Assembly (NCBI RefSeq): GCF_016552165.1
Contig: NZ_JACVDA010000017.1
Coordinates: 1 to 43,324 of the forward strand
Length of the DNA: 43,324 nt
Origin: Parvimonas parva
GTDB taxonomy: Bacteria; Bacillota; Clostridia; Tissierellales; Peptoniphilaceae
Direction: 5' to 3'
Both the position numbers and the translations under genes were made by a program. Shown piece by piece: positions 23,925 to 32,441 of this stretch (the stretch's first letter is position 1; every line of letters begins with the position of its first letter). The notes below the pieces were generated by a model. It was not told where the DNA came from, searched no databases, and worked only from the letters and a program-made list of their open reading frames with translations.

Positions 23925-25387
23925 GATATGGTAAATTAGTTGAAAAATTTAGTAATCTTAAGGAACTTTTTTTGAAGAAATCTTTAAGAATTAGAATAAT
24001 GACTCAATTTTTCTGGATTATTGCTTTAATTGTAATATTTTTTGAAATTTTTTTAGTCTTTACAATAAAAAATTATTATTATTCCGGAGTTACAGGAATC
24101 ATTCAAAGTCAGGCAAAATATAGTGCGAAGTTATATGAAATTCATTTGGCTAATTCCAGTCTGTCTGAGTTGGTTTTAGATGATTCTGAAGAGTTTTATA
24201 GTGAAGTAAATGCAGAAGTTCAGATTTTGAATAACTCAGGGAAAGTACTATTGGATACTGTTAATGGCAATGAGATAGGAAAAGTTTTAACAAGTGGCGA
24301 TGTTGATTCTGCTAAAAATGGAAGTAATGGTTCTAGTATTTATAAAAATTTAATTTCTAAAAATAATGAATTAGCTGTATCTATTCCACTTAATAATGGT
24401 AGTGAACAGATTGGTATTGCAAGATTTATAATATCAATGGAAAATATAGATAATATGATTACTCAAAGATATCTGGTATTTTTCTTGTTTGGATTTTTTG
24501 TTTTAGTTATCGCTATAAGTATAAGTGTTTTTATGAGTGGTAAAATAGTTTATCCTATTCAAAAACTTACTAATGTAGCTTTGAATTTGGCTGACGGTAG
24601 GCTACACGAAAAAGCCGATGAAGTTGGGGATTATGAGATTTCTCAACTTGGAAGTACAATGAATTTAATGAGTGAAAACTTGATTAAAAAAGAACAACTT
24701 AAAAAGGACTTTATTTCAAGTATTTCCCATGAGCTTAGAACTCCTCTAACTGTAATAAAAGGTTGGGCTTTTACTTTACAATCTGAGGCTAAAGGGAATA
24801 AACTTTTAGAGGATGGGTTGATTATCATAGAAAAAGAAAGTGATAGACTTGGTAATATGGTTACTGAGCTTTTGGACTTCTCGGAACTTAGTAGTGGAAG
24901 ACTCATAATGAATAAGGAATTGTTGGACCTTAATGAACTTGGTGTATTTATAAATAAACAATTAATGCCAAAATCTAGTGCTAAAAATATAGATATGATT
25001 TTAAATTATGATGAGTCTAATAGTGTAATGGTTATGGCTGATAGGGATAGAATTAAGCAAGTCCTTATAAATATTTTAGATAATGCTTTGAAATTTACTG
25101 ATGAGGGTGGAGTTGTTTTAACTGATATAAAGATTGAAGGTGAAAAGGCTGTTGTTGAAGTTATAGACAATGGTTGTGGTATCTCGGAAGAAGAAATTTC
25201 TTTAGTAACAGGAAAATTTTATAAAGGGTCAAACAGCAATTCGCATACAGGTCTTGGCTTATCTATTTGTGAAGAAATCGTTAAAGCTCATAATGGTAAT
25301 TTGATTATAAGAAGTGTTTTAGAAAAGGGAACAGTAGTTAGGGTTGAGTTACCACTTGAAAAAGGAGATATTCAAAATGAAACATAA
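23909..25387 (+). CDS. Membrane sensor histidine kinase (HAMP-HisKA-HATPase)
   Basis: A 492-residue kinase. TM1 is at about 33-54, an extracytoplasmic sensor region at about 55-185, TM2 at about 188-210, HAMP at about 211-264. HisKA has FISSISHELRTPLTVIKGW with phosphoacceptor His274. HATPase_c has NILDNALKFTDEGG, DNGCGIS and GLGLSICEEIVKAHNG. The sensor region matches no domain I can name. The start ATG overlaps the regulator's last codons. Downstream, the unknown gene begins within its final codons, so the three are co-transcribed. Confidence 0.95.
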   Translation: MEFKLRYGKLVEKFSNLKELFLKKSLRIRIMTQFFWIIALIVIFFEIFLVFTIKNYYYSGVTGIIQSQAKYSAKLYEIHLANSSLSELVLDDSEEFYSEVNAEVQILNNSGKVLLDTVNGNEIGKVLTSGDVDSAKNGSNGSSIYKNLISKNNELAVSIPLNNGSEQIGIARFIISMENIDNMITQRYLVFFLFGFFVLVIAISISVFMSGKIVYPIQKLTNVALNLADGRLHEKADEVGDYEISQLGSTMNLMSENLIKKEQLKKDFISSISHELRTPLTVIKGWAFTLQSEAKGNKLLEDGLIIIEKESDRLGNMVTELLDFSELSSGRLIMNKELLDLNELGVFINKQLMPKSSAKNIDMILNYDESNSVMVMADRDRIKQVLINILDNALKFTDEGGVVLTDIKIEGEKAVVEVIDNGCGISEEEISLVTGKFYKGSNSNSHTGLGLSICEEIVKAHNGNLIIRSVLEKGTVVRVELPLEKGDIQNET

Positions 25388-26774
25388 AAAATTAATACTT
25401 AGCAGTATAGGAATAAGCTTATTGGGATTAATTGTTTTACTGTTTTTCGTTTTAAGAGCTAATTTTTTTAAATATACAGATATAAACTCTATGATTTTAG
25501 AGCCAAAGTCTGATTCACTTTTGATATCCGGTACTTGGAAGTTGGAGTCGGTTACCACTATAAGCGACGGAAGTGAATCTACAAGTGAAGATGATAAATT
25601 GTATGTTAGCAAAAATTTTGTTTCTTTTGAAAAAATTTCTACAAATAATCCTAAGTTTAAATTTAGAAGATTGAATTTTAAAAATTATTTATTGTATAAC
25701 GGGGTTATTACTGATAAAATTAAAATTGATTCAGACGAAGTTACCGTTGTTTCTATAAGAGATGAAAAAAACTTTTATAAAGAATTTATTGTTATAGATG
25801 AAAATAAAATTTCTACAATTTACAATAAGAAATATTATGTTTTTGAAAGAGTTTCTTTTGATGTTGAAGAAAAATTGATTGGAGATTCCGGCACGGAAGA
25901 TGTTTCTAAGAAAAAAGATATATCTTTTTTGATAGGTCTTAAAAGTGTAGGAACGGGTAATGTCGATTATGAAACTTTGTTAATTAGAAAAAATGGAGAA
26001 AAAAAGATAACTATAAACAAGGCGTCAGGGCTATTTATAAATAATAAAAATAAATTTTTTATCGCTAATTCGATTGGCGATAAAATTTATATTTCTGATG
26101 ATTATGAAAATAATTCTGAAAAAAAGATATTGGATATAAAAAACGCTACTATAAATTTTTTAAGTGAAAATTATATAAGTGTTGAATCTTATAATACAGA
26201 TACGAGCAAAAAAAATTATTCTATATATAATATCAATAGCTTGTCTGATGAAAATAAAATTTCAATAAAAGATATTGCCGGAGATAGAGGAGAACAGGCA
26301 TATTTTAATAAGATAAGAAAACTTGGGTATTCAAGTGAAAATATCACTTCTTTTGATATGAGAAATTTTGGAGTTAAGAGAAATAATTTTGGCTGGGTTT
26401 TTAAAGGTATTTTAAATAATTATTCACATAATAATTTTATTTCTAGTGAGATTAATTTAGATTTAATACCTAAAGTTAATATTTTTTCGAATAAATCGAG
26501 TAAAATTTCAAAAATAAAAGTAAAAGAAAAGGCTAAAAATGTTTTAGATTATTTTATTTCTCCTGATGAAAGTATGATAGTAATTTTGACTGCAGATGAT
26601 ATATCCGTATATGGGATAAAAAATCAGAAAATCGAAACTTTGCCAATTTCTACAATTAGCTTAAATAGTAGAAGAGAAGTTGTTAATTTTCAATGGGAAA
26701 GCGCGATTAGTAGTGAATTAACTTATAATGAATTTTTAAAAATTAAACAATTAGAATTGAAAAAAACTATATAA
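25377..26774 (+). CDS. Membrane-anchored protein of unknown function, two-component operon
   Basis: A 465-residue protein I do not recognise. An N-terminal KHKK charge cluster and one hydrophobic helix (about 7-28) anchor a large extracytoplasmic part that is rich in Lys, Asn, Ser and beta-type repeats. Phrases such as FFIANSIGDKIYISDDYEN and DYFISPDESMIVILTADDIS resemble beta-propeller-like blades, but no family can be claimed. There is no lipobox. ATG 25377 follows AAAAAGGAGA and overlaps the kinase stop by 11 bases, implying translational coupling. It could be a sensor accessory, like other membrane proteins encoded after WalK/PhoR-type kinases, or an output of the system. Confidence 0.7.
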   Translation: MKHKKLILSSIGISLLGLIVLLFFVLRANFFKYTDINSMILEPKSDSLLISGTWKLESVTTISDGSESTSEDDKLYVSKNFVSFEKISTNNPKFKFRRLNFKNYLLYNGVITDKIKIDSDEVTVVSIRDEKNFYKEFIVIDENKISTIYNKKYYVFERVSFDVEEKLIGDSGTEDVSKKKDISFLIGLKSVGTGNVDYETLLIRKNGEKKITINKASGLFINNKNKFFIANSIGDKIYISDDYENNSEKKILDIKNATINFLSENYISVESYNTDTSKKNYSIYNINSLSDENKISIKDIAGDRGEQAYFNKIRKLGYSSENITSFDMRNFGVKRNNFGWVFKGILNNYSHNNFISSEINLDLIPKVNIFSNKSSKISKIKVKEKAKNVLDYFISPDESMIVILTADDISVYGIKNQKIETLPISTISLNSRREVVNFQWESAISSELTYNEFLKIKQLELKKTI

Positions 26775-26806
26775 AAAATCTCTATGAATAATATAGAGAT
26801 TTTTTT
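26773..26806. terminator. Bidirectional terminator between convergent genes
   Basis: A 13-bp stem AAAAAATCTCTAT/ATAGAGATTTTTT with a seven-base loop. A-run and T-run arms serve the plus-strand operon and the convergent LysR gene. Confidence 0.88.
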
Positions 26807-26823
26807 GTTATAATATTTTGTTC

Positions 26824-27756
26824 TTAAATTGAATTTATGTCTAATCCTTTTTTTAATTCATTTATTTCTTCCACCATAAAGTCTTTAAATATTTTATTTA
26901 CATTTGAAAATTGTAAATTCTTATTGTAAACAAAATAGAATTTTCTATTTAAATAAATATTTTTTATATTTAAAATTTTAACCTTATCTTTGAAAGGAGA
27001 AATATTTAACATTCTTTGAGAAACGAATCCACTTCCAACGCCTTTTGTTACAAGTTCTAAAATTGTGTTTGTATCGTGAATTATGGCAACACTATTTGAA
27101 ATTACATTTAATGCATTATTTCTCTTCAACTCATCTTCTACTATTTGTCTAGTACCTGAACCTATTTCTCTTAAAATAATTTTATCATTCTTTAAATCGT
27201 CAATACTTATTACTGAATAATTTTTTAAATCAGGATATGCGTCTTTATTAACAACATACACTATGTGGTCATCCATAATTTGAGTGTAAATCAATTTAGG
27301 GTTAGATATTTTCAATCCAACTATACCGAAGTCTGTTTCTCCAACTAAAATGCTGTCTATTACAGTTCTTGAATCATCATTACTTATATTAAACGAAATA
27401 TCAGGAAATGAATTTGAAAATTTTTCAATTAAATCCGGTAATATAATCTTTCTTGGAACAGAAGACACACAGATATTTAAAGTTCCCTTTAGGTTTTGTG
27501 AATATATATCTAAATCTCTTATAATTTCGTCATAAGAAGATAATATATTAAGAGCATGTTTATATACTATACTTCCTGCTTGAGTTAGAGTAACACTTCT
27601 TCTAGTTCTAACAAAAAGGGAAGTATTAAGTTCTGATTCAAGTGCTTGTATATGATTTGTTACAGACGGTTGAGTTATGTATAAAACATCGGCTGTTTTA
27701 GTAAAAGATTTTGTTTTAACTATTGTAATAAAAGTTTCTAACTGTTTAAAATCCAT
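26824..27756 (-). CDS. LysR-family regulator, CysL/selenium-associated type
   Basis: A 310-residue LysR regulator. The HTH (about 1-60) reads MDFKQLETFITIVKTKSFT, then VLYITQPSVTNHIQALESEL. A PBP2-like effector domain (about 90-300) follows. I use the internal ATG at 27756 behind GAGGAT rather than 27777, because MDFKQLE is the family start. The N-terminus resembles the CysL-like LysR group often labelled selenium-metabolism-associated in Sec-using Firmicutes, which fits the nearby selenocysteine enzyme, but that is a resemblance by eye. It is divergent from glyA over about 240 bases, making glyA or itself plausible targets. Confidence 0.88.
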   Translation of the reverse strand: MDFKQLETFITIVKTKSFTKTADVLYITQPSVTNHIQALESELNTSLFVRTRRSVTLTQAGSIVYKHALNILSSYDEIIRDLDIYSQNLKGTLNICVSSVPRKIILPDLIEKFSNSFPDISFNISNDDSRTVIDSILVGETDFGIVGLKISNPKLIYTQIMDDHIVYVVNKDAYPDLKNYSVISIDDLKNDKIILREIGSGTRQIVEDELKRNNALNVISNSVAIIHDTNTILELVTKGVGSGFVSQRMLNISPFKDKVKILNIKNIYLNRKFYFVYNKNLQFSNVNKIFKDFMVEEINELKKGLDINSI

Positions 27757-27944
27757 AATATCCTCCATAAAATACATATTAAATTTATAATATATATATT
27801 TTTATTTATTATAACATTTTTTTAACAAAAAGTAAATATTAATAAAATATAATGAATTTATTGAGAATGTTTTTGATAAAATGTTGAAGTTTCAATCTTT
27901 GTATATTAAAGATAAATTTTATTTAAAAATTTACAGAAAACGTG

Positions 27945-27973
27945 TTGACTTAAGAAATAAAATATGTTAATAT
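27945..27973 (+). promoter_or_regulatory. Promoter of glyA
   Basis: TTGACT (27945-27950) and TAATAT (27968-27973) with a 17-base spacer lie 24 bases before the ATG; the short leader carries AGGGGG. The rest of the divergent LysR-glyA spacer is AT-rich, with no clear LysR T-N11-A operator picked out by eye. Confidence 0.8.
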
Positions 27974-27996
27974 ATCTTTGTTAGGGGGTATGTAAA

Positions 27997-29235
27997 ATGT
28001 TTTCAAACGAGAATATAAAGAAAGTTGATCCAAGTATTGCTGAAATATTGGATAAAGAGTACGAAAGACAAAATAGTCATATTGAATTAATAGCATCTGA
28101 AAATTGGGTAAATGATGCGATTTTAGAGGCAGCTGGAAGTATATTAACTAATAAATATGCTGAAGGATATCCTGGAAAAAGATATTACGGTGGTTGTGAA
28201 GTAGTAGATGATGCAGAAAGATTAGCTATTGAAAGAGTTAAAGAACTTTATGGTTGTGAATATGCAAACGTTCAACCTCATTCAGGTTCTCAAGCTAACT
28301 TTGCAGCATTTTTTGCTATTTTAAATCCTGGTGATACTTACATGGGTATGAATTTAAACCATGGTGGACATTTAACACATGGAAATCCTATTAACTATTC
28401 AGGAAAGATATATAATCCGGTTCCTTATGAAGTTGATGAAAATGGATATATAGATTATGATGAAGTTTTAAGAATTGCAAAAGAATGCAAACCTAAATTA
28501 ATTTTAGCTGGAGCATCTGCTTATGCAAGAAAAATAGATTTTAAAAAGTTTAGAGAAATTTGTGATGAAGTAGGAGCAGTATTAATGGTAGATATGGCTC
28601 ATATAGCAGGACTTGTTGCTGCAGGATTACATGAATCACCAATCCCTTATGCTGACGTAGTTACTTCTACAACACATAAGACATTAAGAGGACCAAGAGG
28701 TGGACTTATTCTTTCAAGTGCTGCTGCAAACGAAAAATTCAATTTCAATAGAGCTGTATTTCCTGGCTCACAAGGTGGACCATTACTACACATTATAGCT
28801 GCTAAAGCGATTGCTTTTAAACAAGCATTAGAACCTGAATTTAAAGAATATCAAAAACAAGTTTTGAAAAATGCTCAAGCATTAGCAAAAGGTTTAATGG
28901 ATAGAGGAATTAAACTTGTATCAAACGGAACCGACAATCATTTAATGTTAGTTGATTTAAGAGATTATGATATGAGTGGTAAAGAATTAGAAAAAGCATT
29001 AGACTCTGTTCATATTACTTGCAATAAGAATACAATTCCAAATGATCCTAGATCACCATTTGTTACAAGCGGTATAAGACTTGGAACTCCTGCTATAACT
29101 ACAAGAGGCTTAAAAGAGGCTGAAATGGATTTAATAGCAGAAGCAATCGCTGGAGTTGTTAAAAACGGAGAAGAAGGTAAAACAAGGGCATTAGAAATAG
29201 TTAATGAATTAACTAAGAGATTCCCTCTAAAATAG
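27997..29235 (+). CDS. glyA: Serine hydroxymethyltransferase
   Basis: A 412-residue PLP enzyme interconverting serine and glycine with THF/methylene-THF in the cytoplasm. The PLP lysine is Lys228 in [13 protein letters not shown]. Other landmarks are [37 protein letters not shown] and [10 protein letters not shown]. The length is typical and the gene stands alone between its own promoter and terminator. It feeds one-carbon units to the purine genes downstream and joins serine/glycine fermentation to the formate dehydrogenase pathway. Confidence 0.98.
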   Translation: MFSNENIKKVDPSIAEILDKEYERQNSHIELIASENWVNDAILEAAGSILTNKYAEGYPGKRYYGGCEVVDDAERLAIERVKELYGCEYANVQPHSGSQANFAAFFAILNPGDTYMGMNLNHGGHLTHGNPINYSGKIYNPVPYEVDENGYIDYDEVLRIAKECKPKLILAGASAYARKIDFKKFREICDEVGAVLMVDMAHIAGLVAAGLHESPIPYADVVTSTTHKTLRGPRGGLILSSAAANEKFNFNRAVFPGSQGGPLLHIIAAKAIAFKQALEPEFKEYQKQVLKNAQALAKGLMDRGIKLVSNGTDNHLMLVDLRDYDMSGKELEKALDSVHITCNKNTIPNDPRSPFVTSGIRLGTPAITTRGLKEAEMDLIAEAIAGVVKNGEEGKTRALEIVNELTKRFPLK

Positions 29236-29246
29236 TATCATTAATA

Positions 29247-29286
29247 TAAAAAAATAAAACGTCTTAATAGGCGTTTTATTTTTTTA
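29247..29286. terminator. Bidirectional terminator between glyA and phosphodiesterase gene
   Basis: AAAATAAAACGTC pairs with GGCGTTTTATTTT (one G-U) around a TTAATA loop, with A and T runs on either side. It serves both convergent genes. Confidence 0.88.
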
Positions 29287-29304
29287 AAAAATTATATTAG
29301 ATTT

Positions 29305-31065
29305 TTACGGAATGAGTGAAATTATTTTATTTATTATTAAATCATCAAAGTTAATATTTCCTTTTTCTGATTCTAATATTTCTTTTGAAAGAGTAACTTC
29401 ATCTGTTATAATACCATCTACACCCTTTGAGTATGCATTTATAATATCATCATTTGTATTTGTTGTCCAAACATATACTCTCTTTCCGTTTTTTTGTATT
29501 TTTCTAATAAGCTCATTTGTTACTATTTCTTTTTCTATACAGAAAAAATCTATAAATTTTAAATTATAAAATTTTCCATAACTAAAAGCTAATATTAGTC
29601 CTGTTGAAATTGAAGGTTCTAAATCTTTAACTTCTCTTAGAGCCTTAGGAGATAGGGAAGAAACAATAACATCATAAGGCTTGTCTTTTATCAACTTTAC
29701 AACCTCTTGTGCCAATTTTTTATCATTATTCCTAAAAGGCTTTAATTCTATATTTAATTTGATTTTTCCGGAAGTTTTTTCAAGAACTGTTTTTAAATCT
29801 ACAAAATTATATTCTTTAGAATTTCTTTTATCTATCAATTTATACTTTTTTAATTCCTCAAAAGTTAAATTTTCAATTATTTCTTTTTTACCTGTTAATC
29901 TTTTTAAATTGTGGTCATGAGATAAAACTACAACATTGTCTTTAGTGAGTACGACGTCAATTTCAGCAAATTCTGCTCCTAGTTTTATAGCCTCATTTAA
30001 AGACTCTAATGTATTTTCTAAAGAGTTTTTTGTGCTACCTCTATGAGCTATAATATCCGGTTTTAAATTTCTAAAAGCGTGATAAAATTTTATTTCTTCG
30101 CTTGAATTTCTATATTTACTAAAAATTCCTGCAAAAACTAAAAACAGCATAACTAAAGACATTTTTAATCTCATTTTATTTGTAGGATAAATACTTTCTG
30201 AAATTTCCGCATCTAACGATGTTCTAAAATAAAATTTAGAAATTCCTGAAAAAGTTATATAATTTGATAATACATTTGTAAATATTTTTAATAGTGTTGC
30301 AATGCACATATATGTGATTATTCCCATATTGCTTAGCGTCTTATTACTTGTTTGCATATAGAATATGGATATTATAGAAATTAAGCTAAGTATTTTAAAA
30401 AATTGAACAATTAAATTCTTAATAGCCACGATAATTAAAGTTTTTATACTTTTTAGTTTATTTTTTCTAAGTCTTTTAAAACTTATTTTAGCACTTTCGA
30501 TAAAATTTTTATTTTCTAAGAAAAATATATGATAAATAAAAAGCAAAAATATTGAAAGTACAATAGCTATAAAAGTTATGAGAGCAAATAAAATTATCCC
30601 TGTATGAGTACTTAAAATATGCTCTGTAATAAATGTTGGTATTTTAATTCCTTTGTGAATTGATGTTGAAATAGGAATATTTATAGTTACCATAATCAAA
30701 ATTAAATAATTTTGAACTTTTTTTAATTTGGATTTTATTTGCTTGTATGAATTGTTAAAAATTTCTAAAATAGAAACTTTATTTCCAAGCCTTATTTGAT
30801 TTGCAGTAAATACAAAACTACTCACTTCAAAGAGCTTTATGATTGCAAACGAAAAAGTTACTATCAAAATAATCCCAATCTTAGTTGGCGACTTTACAAA
30901 AAGGCTAGGACTTTCTATCGAAAAAAATCCGAATTTAGTTAATCTAAGAACAAAATTAAAAAATTCTTTTGAAAAAGGCAATAAAATAACAATAAAAGCT
31001 AGTTGATATAATAAATCAAAAATCAATAAATTTTGAAAACTTCTATTTTTTAATAATTTAAACAT
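29305..31065 (-). CDS. Glycerophosphodiester phosphodiesterase with membrane domain
   Basis: A 586-residue protein. Residues 1-320 form a membrane domain with about seven hydrophobic spans (for example 12-32, 65-85, 118-135, 153-182, 205-240), the pattern of the GDPD N-terminal membrane region. The catalytic GDPD domain (about 336-575) has IIAHRGSTKNSLENTLES with His341, metal ligands Glu368/Asp370 (EIDV) and His383 (SHDHNLKRLTG), and ends in VYVWTTNT and GVDGIITD. It hydrolyses glycerophosphodiesters to glycerol-3-phosphate, or acts on lipoteichoic-acid-like polymers, at the membrane. ATG 31065 follows AAGGAG; the upstream in-frame ATG at 31116 has no site. It is monocistronic. Confidence 0.92.
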   Translation of the reverse strand: MFKLLKNRSFQNLLIFDLLYQLAFIVILLPFSKEFFNFVLRLTKFGFFSIESPSLFVKSPTKIGIILIVTFSFAIIKLFEVSSFVFTANQIRLGNKVSILEIFNNSYKQIKSKLKKVQNYLILIMVTINIPISTSIHKGIKIPTFITEHILSTHTGIILFALITFIAIVLSIFLLFIYHIFFLENKNFIESAKISFKRLRKNKLKSIKTLIIVAIKNLIVQFFKILSLISIISIFYMQTSNKTLSNMGIITYMCIATLLKIFTNVLSNYITFSGISKFYFRTSLDAEISESIYPTNKMRLKMSLVMLFLVFAGIFSKYRNSSEEIKFYHAFRNLKPDIIAHRGSTKNSLENTLESLNEAIKLGAEFAEIDVVLTKDNVVVLSHDHNLKRLTGKKEIIENLTFEELKKYKLIDKRNSKEYNFVDLKTVLEKTSGKIKLNIELKPFRNNDKKLAQEVVKLIKDKPYDVIVSSLSPKALREVKDLEPSISTGLILAFSYGKFYNLKFIDFFCIEKEIVTNELIRKIQKNGKRVYVWTTNTNDDIINAYSKGVDGIITDEVTLSKEILESEKGNINFDDLIINKIISLIP

Positions 31066-31245
31066 GATAACTCCTTCTTTGAGTTTTTTTATATGAATAA
31101 TAATAGCACAAATCAAAGAAAATATAAAGAATTATTTATGTAAACATTGCTTAATTGTATATGCTTAAAATATATTTAATAAAAATTTACGGAAAAATAC
31201 TTTATATTTTAATAATTTTTTAGTAAAATTTTTTTAAAAATTGTA

Positions 31246-31274
31246 TTGACAAAAATAGATTTTATTGTTATTAT
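31246..31274 (+). promoter_or_regulatory. Promoter of purine riboswitch transcript
   Basis: Consensus TTGACA (31246-31251) and TATTAT (31269-31274) with a 17-base spacer. The start is expected near 31281, which would trim part of the proposed P1 strand, so the exact start or aptamer boundary may differ by a few bases. Confidence 0.85.
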
Positions 31275-31276
31275 TT

Positions 31277-31421
31277 AGGTGTAAGTTAAATTGTAATGAC
31301 TTAAATGAAATAAAATCTATAAGAGAAAGAGTATCTAGGGTTCCGAATTTATTTGCTGGTCCGAGCGATACGAGTACTTTTTAAAGTATTACACCTAAGG
31401 GAGAAAAGCCCAGGAGGTAGG
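31277..31421 (+). promoter_or_regulatory. ykkC-class riboswitch, probably PRPP-sensing
   Basis: The conserved ykkC core is evident: TCTAGGGTTCCG (31334-31345), CTGGTCCGAGCG (31356-31367), then ACACC and GGGAGAAAAGCCC (31399-31411) followed by AGGAGG. AGGTGTAA (31277-31284) pairs perfectly with TTACACCT (31389-31396). ykkC aptamers are split into guanidine, ppGpp, PRPP and nucleotide subtypes; position ahead of purC and the pur genes favours PRPP. The last conserved block overlaps the 5' arm of a terminator stem, giving an on/off switch. Confidence 0.8.
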
Positions 31422-31460
31422 TTTCGCTTGAAGCCTACTTGCTGGGCTTATTTATTTCTT
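31406..31460 (+). terminator. Riboswitch-controlled terminator
   Basis: AAGCCCAG (31406-31413) pairs with CTGGGCTT (31442-31449), with inner GTAGG/CCTAC, followed by a T-rich ATTTATTTCTT. The 5' arm is shared with the conserved GCCCAG of the aptamer, so ligand binding should prevent this fold. Confidence 0.75.
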
Positions 31461-31483
31461 ATGTTAAATTTAGGAGGTATTTT

Positions 31484-32161
31484 ATGGAAAAAATTTATAC
31501 TGGAAAGACAAAAGATATTTATAAGAGCGAAGATGGAAATTATGTTTTAAAGTTTAAGGACGATGTTACCGGAGAAAACGGAGTTTTTGACCCTGGTGCT
31601 AATACTGTTGGTCTATCTATAGAAGGGGTAGGTCATGAGGGTTTAAAAATTACTAAGTATTTCTTCGAGATTTTAAAAGAAAAAGGAATTAGAACTCACT
31701 ATATAGATTGTGATTTGAATGAGAATACTATGACTGTTAAGCCTTGTAAGGTTTTTGGTAAAGGCTTAGAAGTTATATGCAGATTTAAGGCTGTTGGTAG
31801 TTTTATCCGAAGATATGGTTTATATGCAAATATGAATGATGATTTAGATACTTACGTTGAAGTTACATTAAAAGATGATGAAAGATGCGACCCTTTAATT
31901 ACTAAGGACGCACTTGTAATGTTAAATATATTGACTGAAAAAGAATATGAAGATTTAGTAGCACTTACTAAGGAAATTTGTACTATTATTAGAGATGTTT
32001 TAAAAGAAAAGGGACTTACTCTGTACGATATTAAATTGGAGTTTGGTAAAACTTGTGGAGAAGTTGTATTGATTGATGAAATATCTGGTGGCAATATGAG
32101 AGTTTATAACGGAGATGAAATTGTTGCACCAACTGATTTATATTCTTTTTTGCTTAAATAA
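31484..32161 (+). CDS. SAICAR synthetase family protein, divergent purC paralogue
   Basis: A 225-residue PurC-fold protein. It starts MEKIYTGKTKDIYKSEDG and keeps KFKDDVTGENGVFDP, RFKAVGSFIRRYG, DDERCDPLI and LYDIKLEFGKT. The C-terminus differs from canonical PurC: the substrate segment reads DEISGGNMRVYNGDEI rather than [12 protein letters not shown], and the DKDRFRRD element is absent. A second, canonical purC lies within the same locus. This subgroup recurs in clostridia under the same name. It is the only gene directly behind the riboswitch, with its own terminator, so its dose is set by PRPP or a related ligand. It may be an alternative SAICAR synthetase or act on a related substrate. 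ATG 31484 follows TAGGAGGT. Confidence 0.85.
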   Translation: MEKIYTGKTKDIYKSEDGNYVLKFKDDVTGENGVFDPGANTVGLSIEGVGHEGLKITKYFFEILKEKGIRTHYIDCDLNENTMTVKPCKVFGKGLEVICRFKAVGSFIRRYGLYANMNDDLDTYVEVTLKDDERCDPLITKDALVMLNILTEKEYEDLVALTKEICTIIRDVLKEKGLTLYDIKLEFGKTCGEVVLIDEISGGNMRVYNGDEIVAPTDLYSFLLK

Positions 32162-32165
32162 TTTT

Positions 32166-32192
32166 AGCCGGGAAGAATATCCCGGCTTTTTG
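32166..32192 (+). terminator. Intrinsic terminator between the purC paralogue and purE
   Basis: A perfect GC-rich 8-bp stem AGCCGGGA/TCCCGGCT with loop AGAATA is followed by TTTTTG. It separates the riboswitch gene from purE-D. Confidence 0.93.
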
Positions 32193-32261
32193 TTTTATAC
32201 TAAACACTAATTAAAATTGCTAAAATTAAGTAAAGTACGATGCGTGAAGATGTTCACAGTC

Positions 32262-32292
32262 GATTGTTCCCAAATCAAAGATTTGGACAATC
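32262..32292. other. Stable intergenic hairpin upstream of purE
   Basis: GATTGT and CCAAATC (32262-32267, 32270-32276) pair with GATTTGG and ACAATC (32280-32292) around an AAA loop, with a two-base bulge. It is adjacent to a smaller GTGAA/TTCAC hairpin (32244-32257). It has no T run. It probably belongs to the dispersed palindromic element that follows. Confidence 0.6.
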
Positions 32293-32317
32293 TTTGCGTC
32301 AGACCTACTATGTTTTA

Positions 32318-32356
32318 AAGCAAACAAGTTAGGGCTAGATTGACTTCGTGCTACGC
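32318..32356 (-). repeat. Dispersed palindromic intergenic repeat, copy 2
   Basis: The minus strand of 32318-32347 repeats 14682-14711 exactly (30 bases). The match then resumes after a two-base insertion as GCGTAGC (32350-32356). The adjoining GTGC-GTA-GCAC forms a small palindrome. It lies between a terminator and purE. Confidence 0.7.
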
Positions 32357-32388
32357 ACTTCGCTAAAGATGATGTTTTGGTTGTTTTT

Positions 32389-32417
32389 TTGAAAGTTTAG
32401 TCAGTAATTAGTTTTAT
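32389..32417 (+). promoter_or_regulatory. Possible weak promoter of purE operon
   Basis: TTGAAA (32389-32394) and a poor TTTTAT (32412-32417) are 17 bases apart. A promoter is expected here because a terminator precedes, but the -10 is weak, so read-through from the riboswitch transcript remains possible. Confidence 0.35.
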
Positions 32418-32441
32418 TTTATTTGATTTTTGGAGGTAATT

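Noticed and set aside
31277-31421. Xpt-type guanine/adenine riboswitch upstream of purine genes
   Set aside because: The conserved sequence blocks are those of the ykkC class, and the three-way purine aptamer loops are absent.
31353-31550. Small open frame overlapping the riboswitch and the purC paralogue start
   Set aside because: It runs through the aptamer and terminator, has no ribosome-binding site and resembles no protein family.
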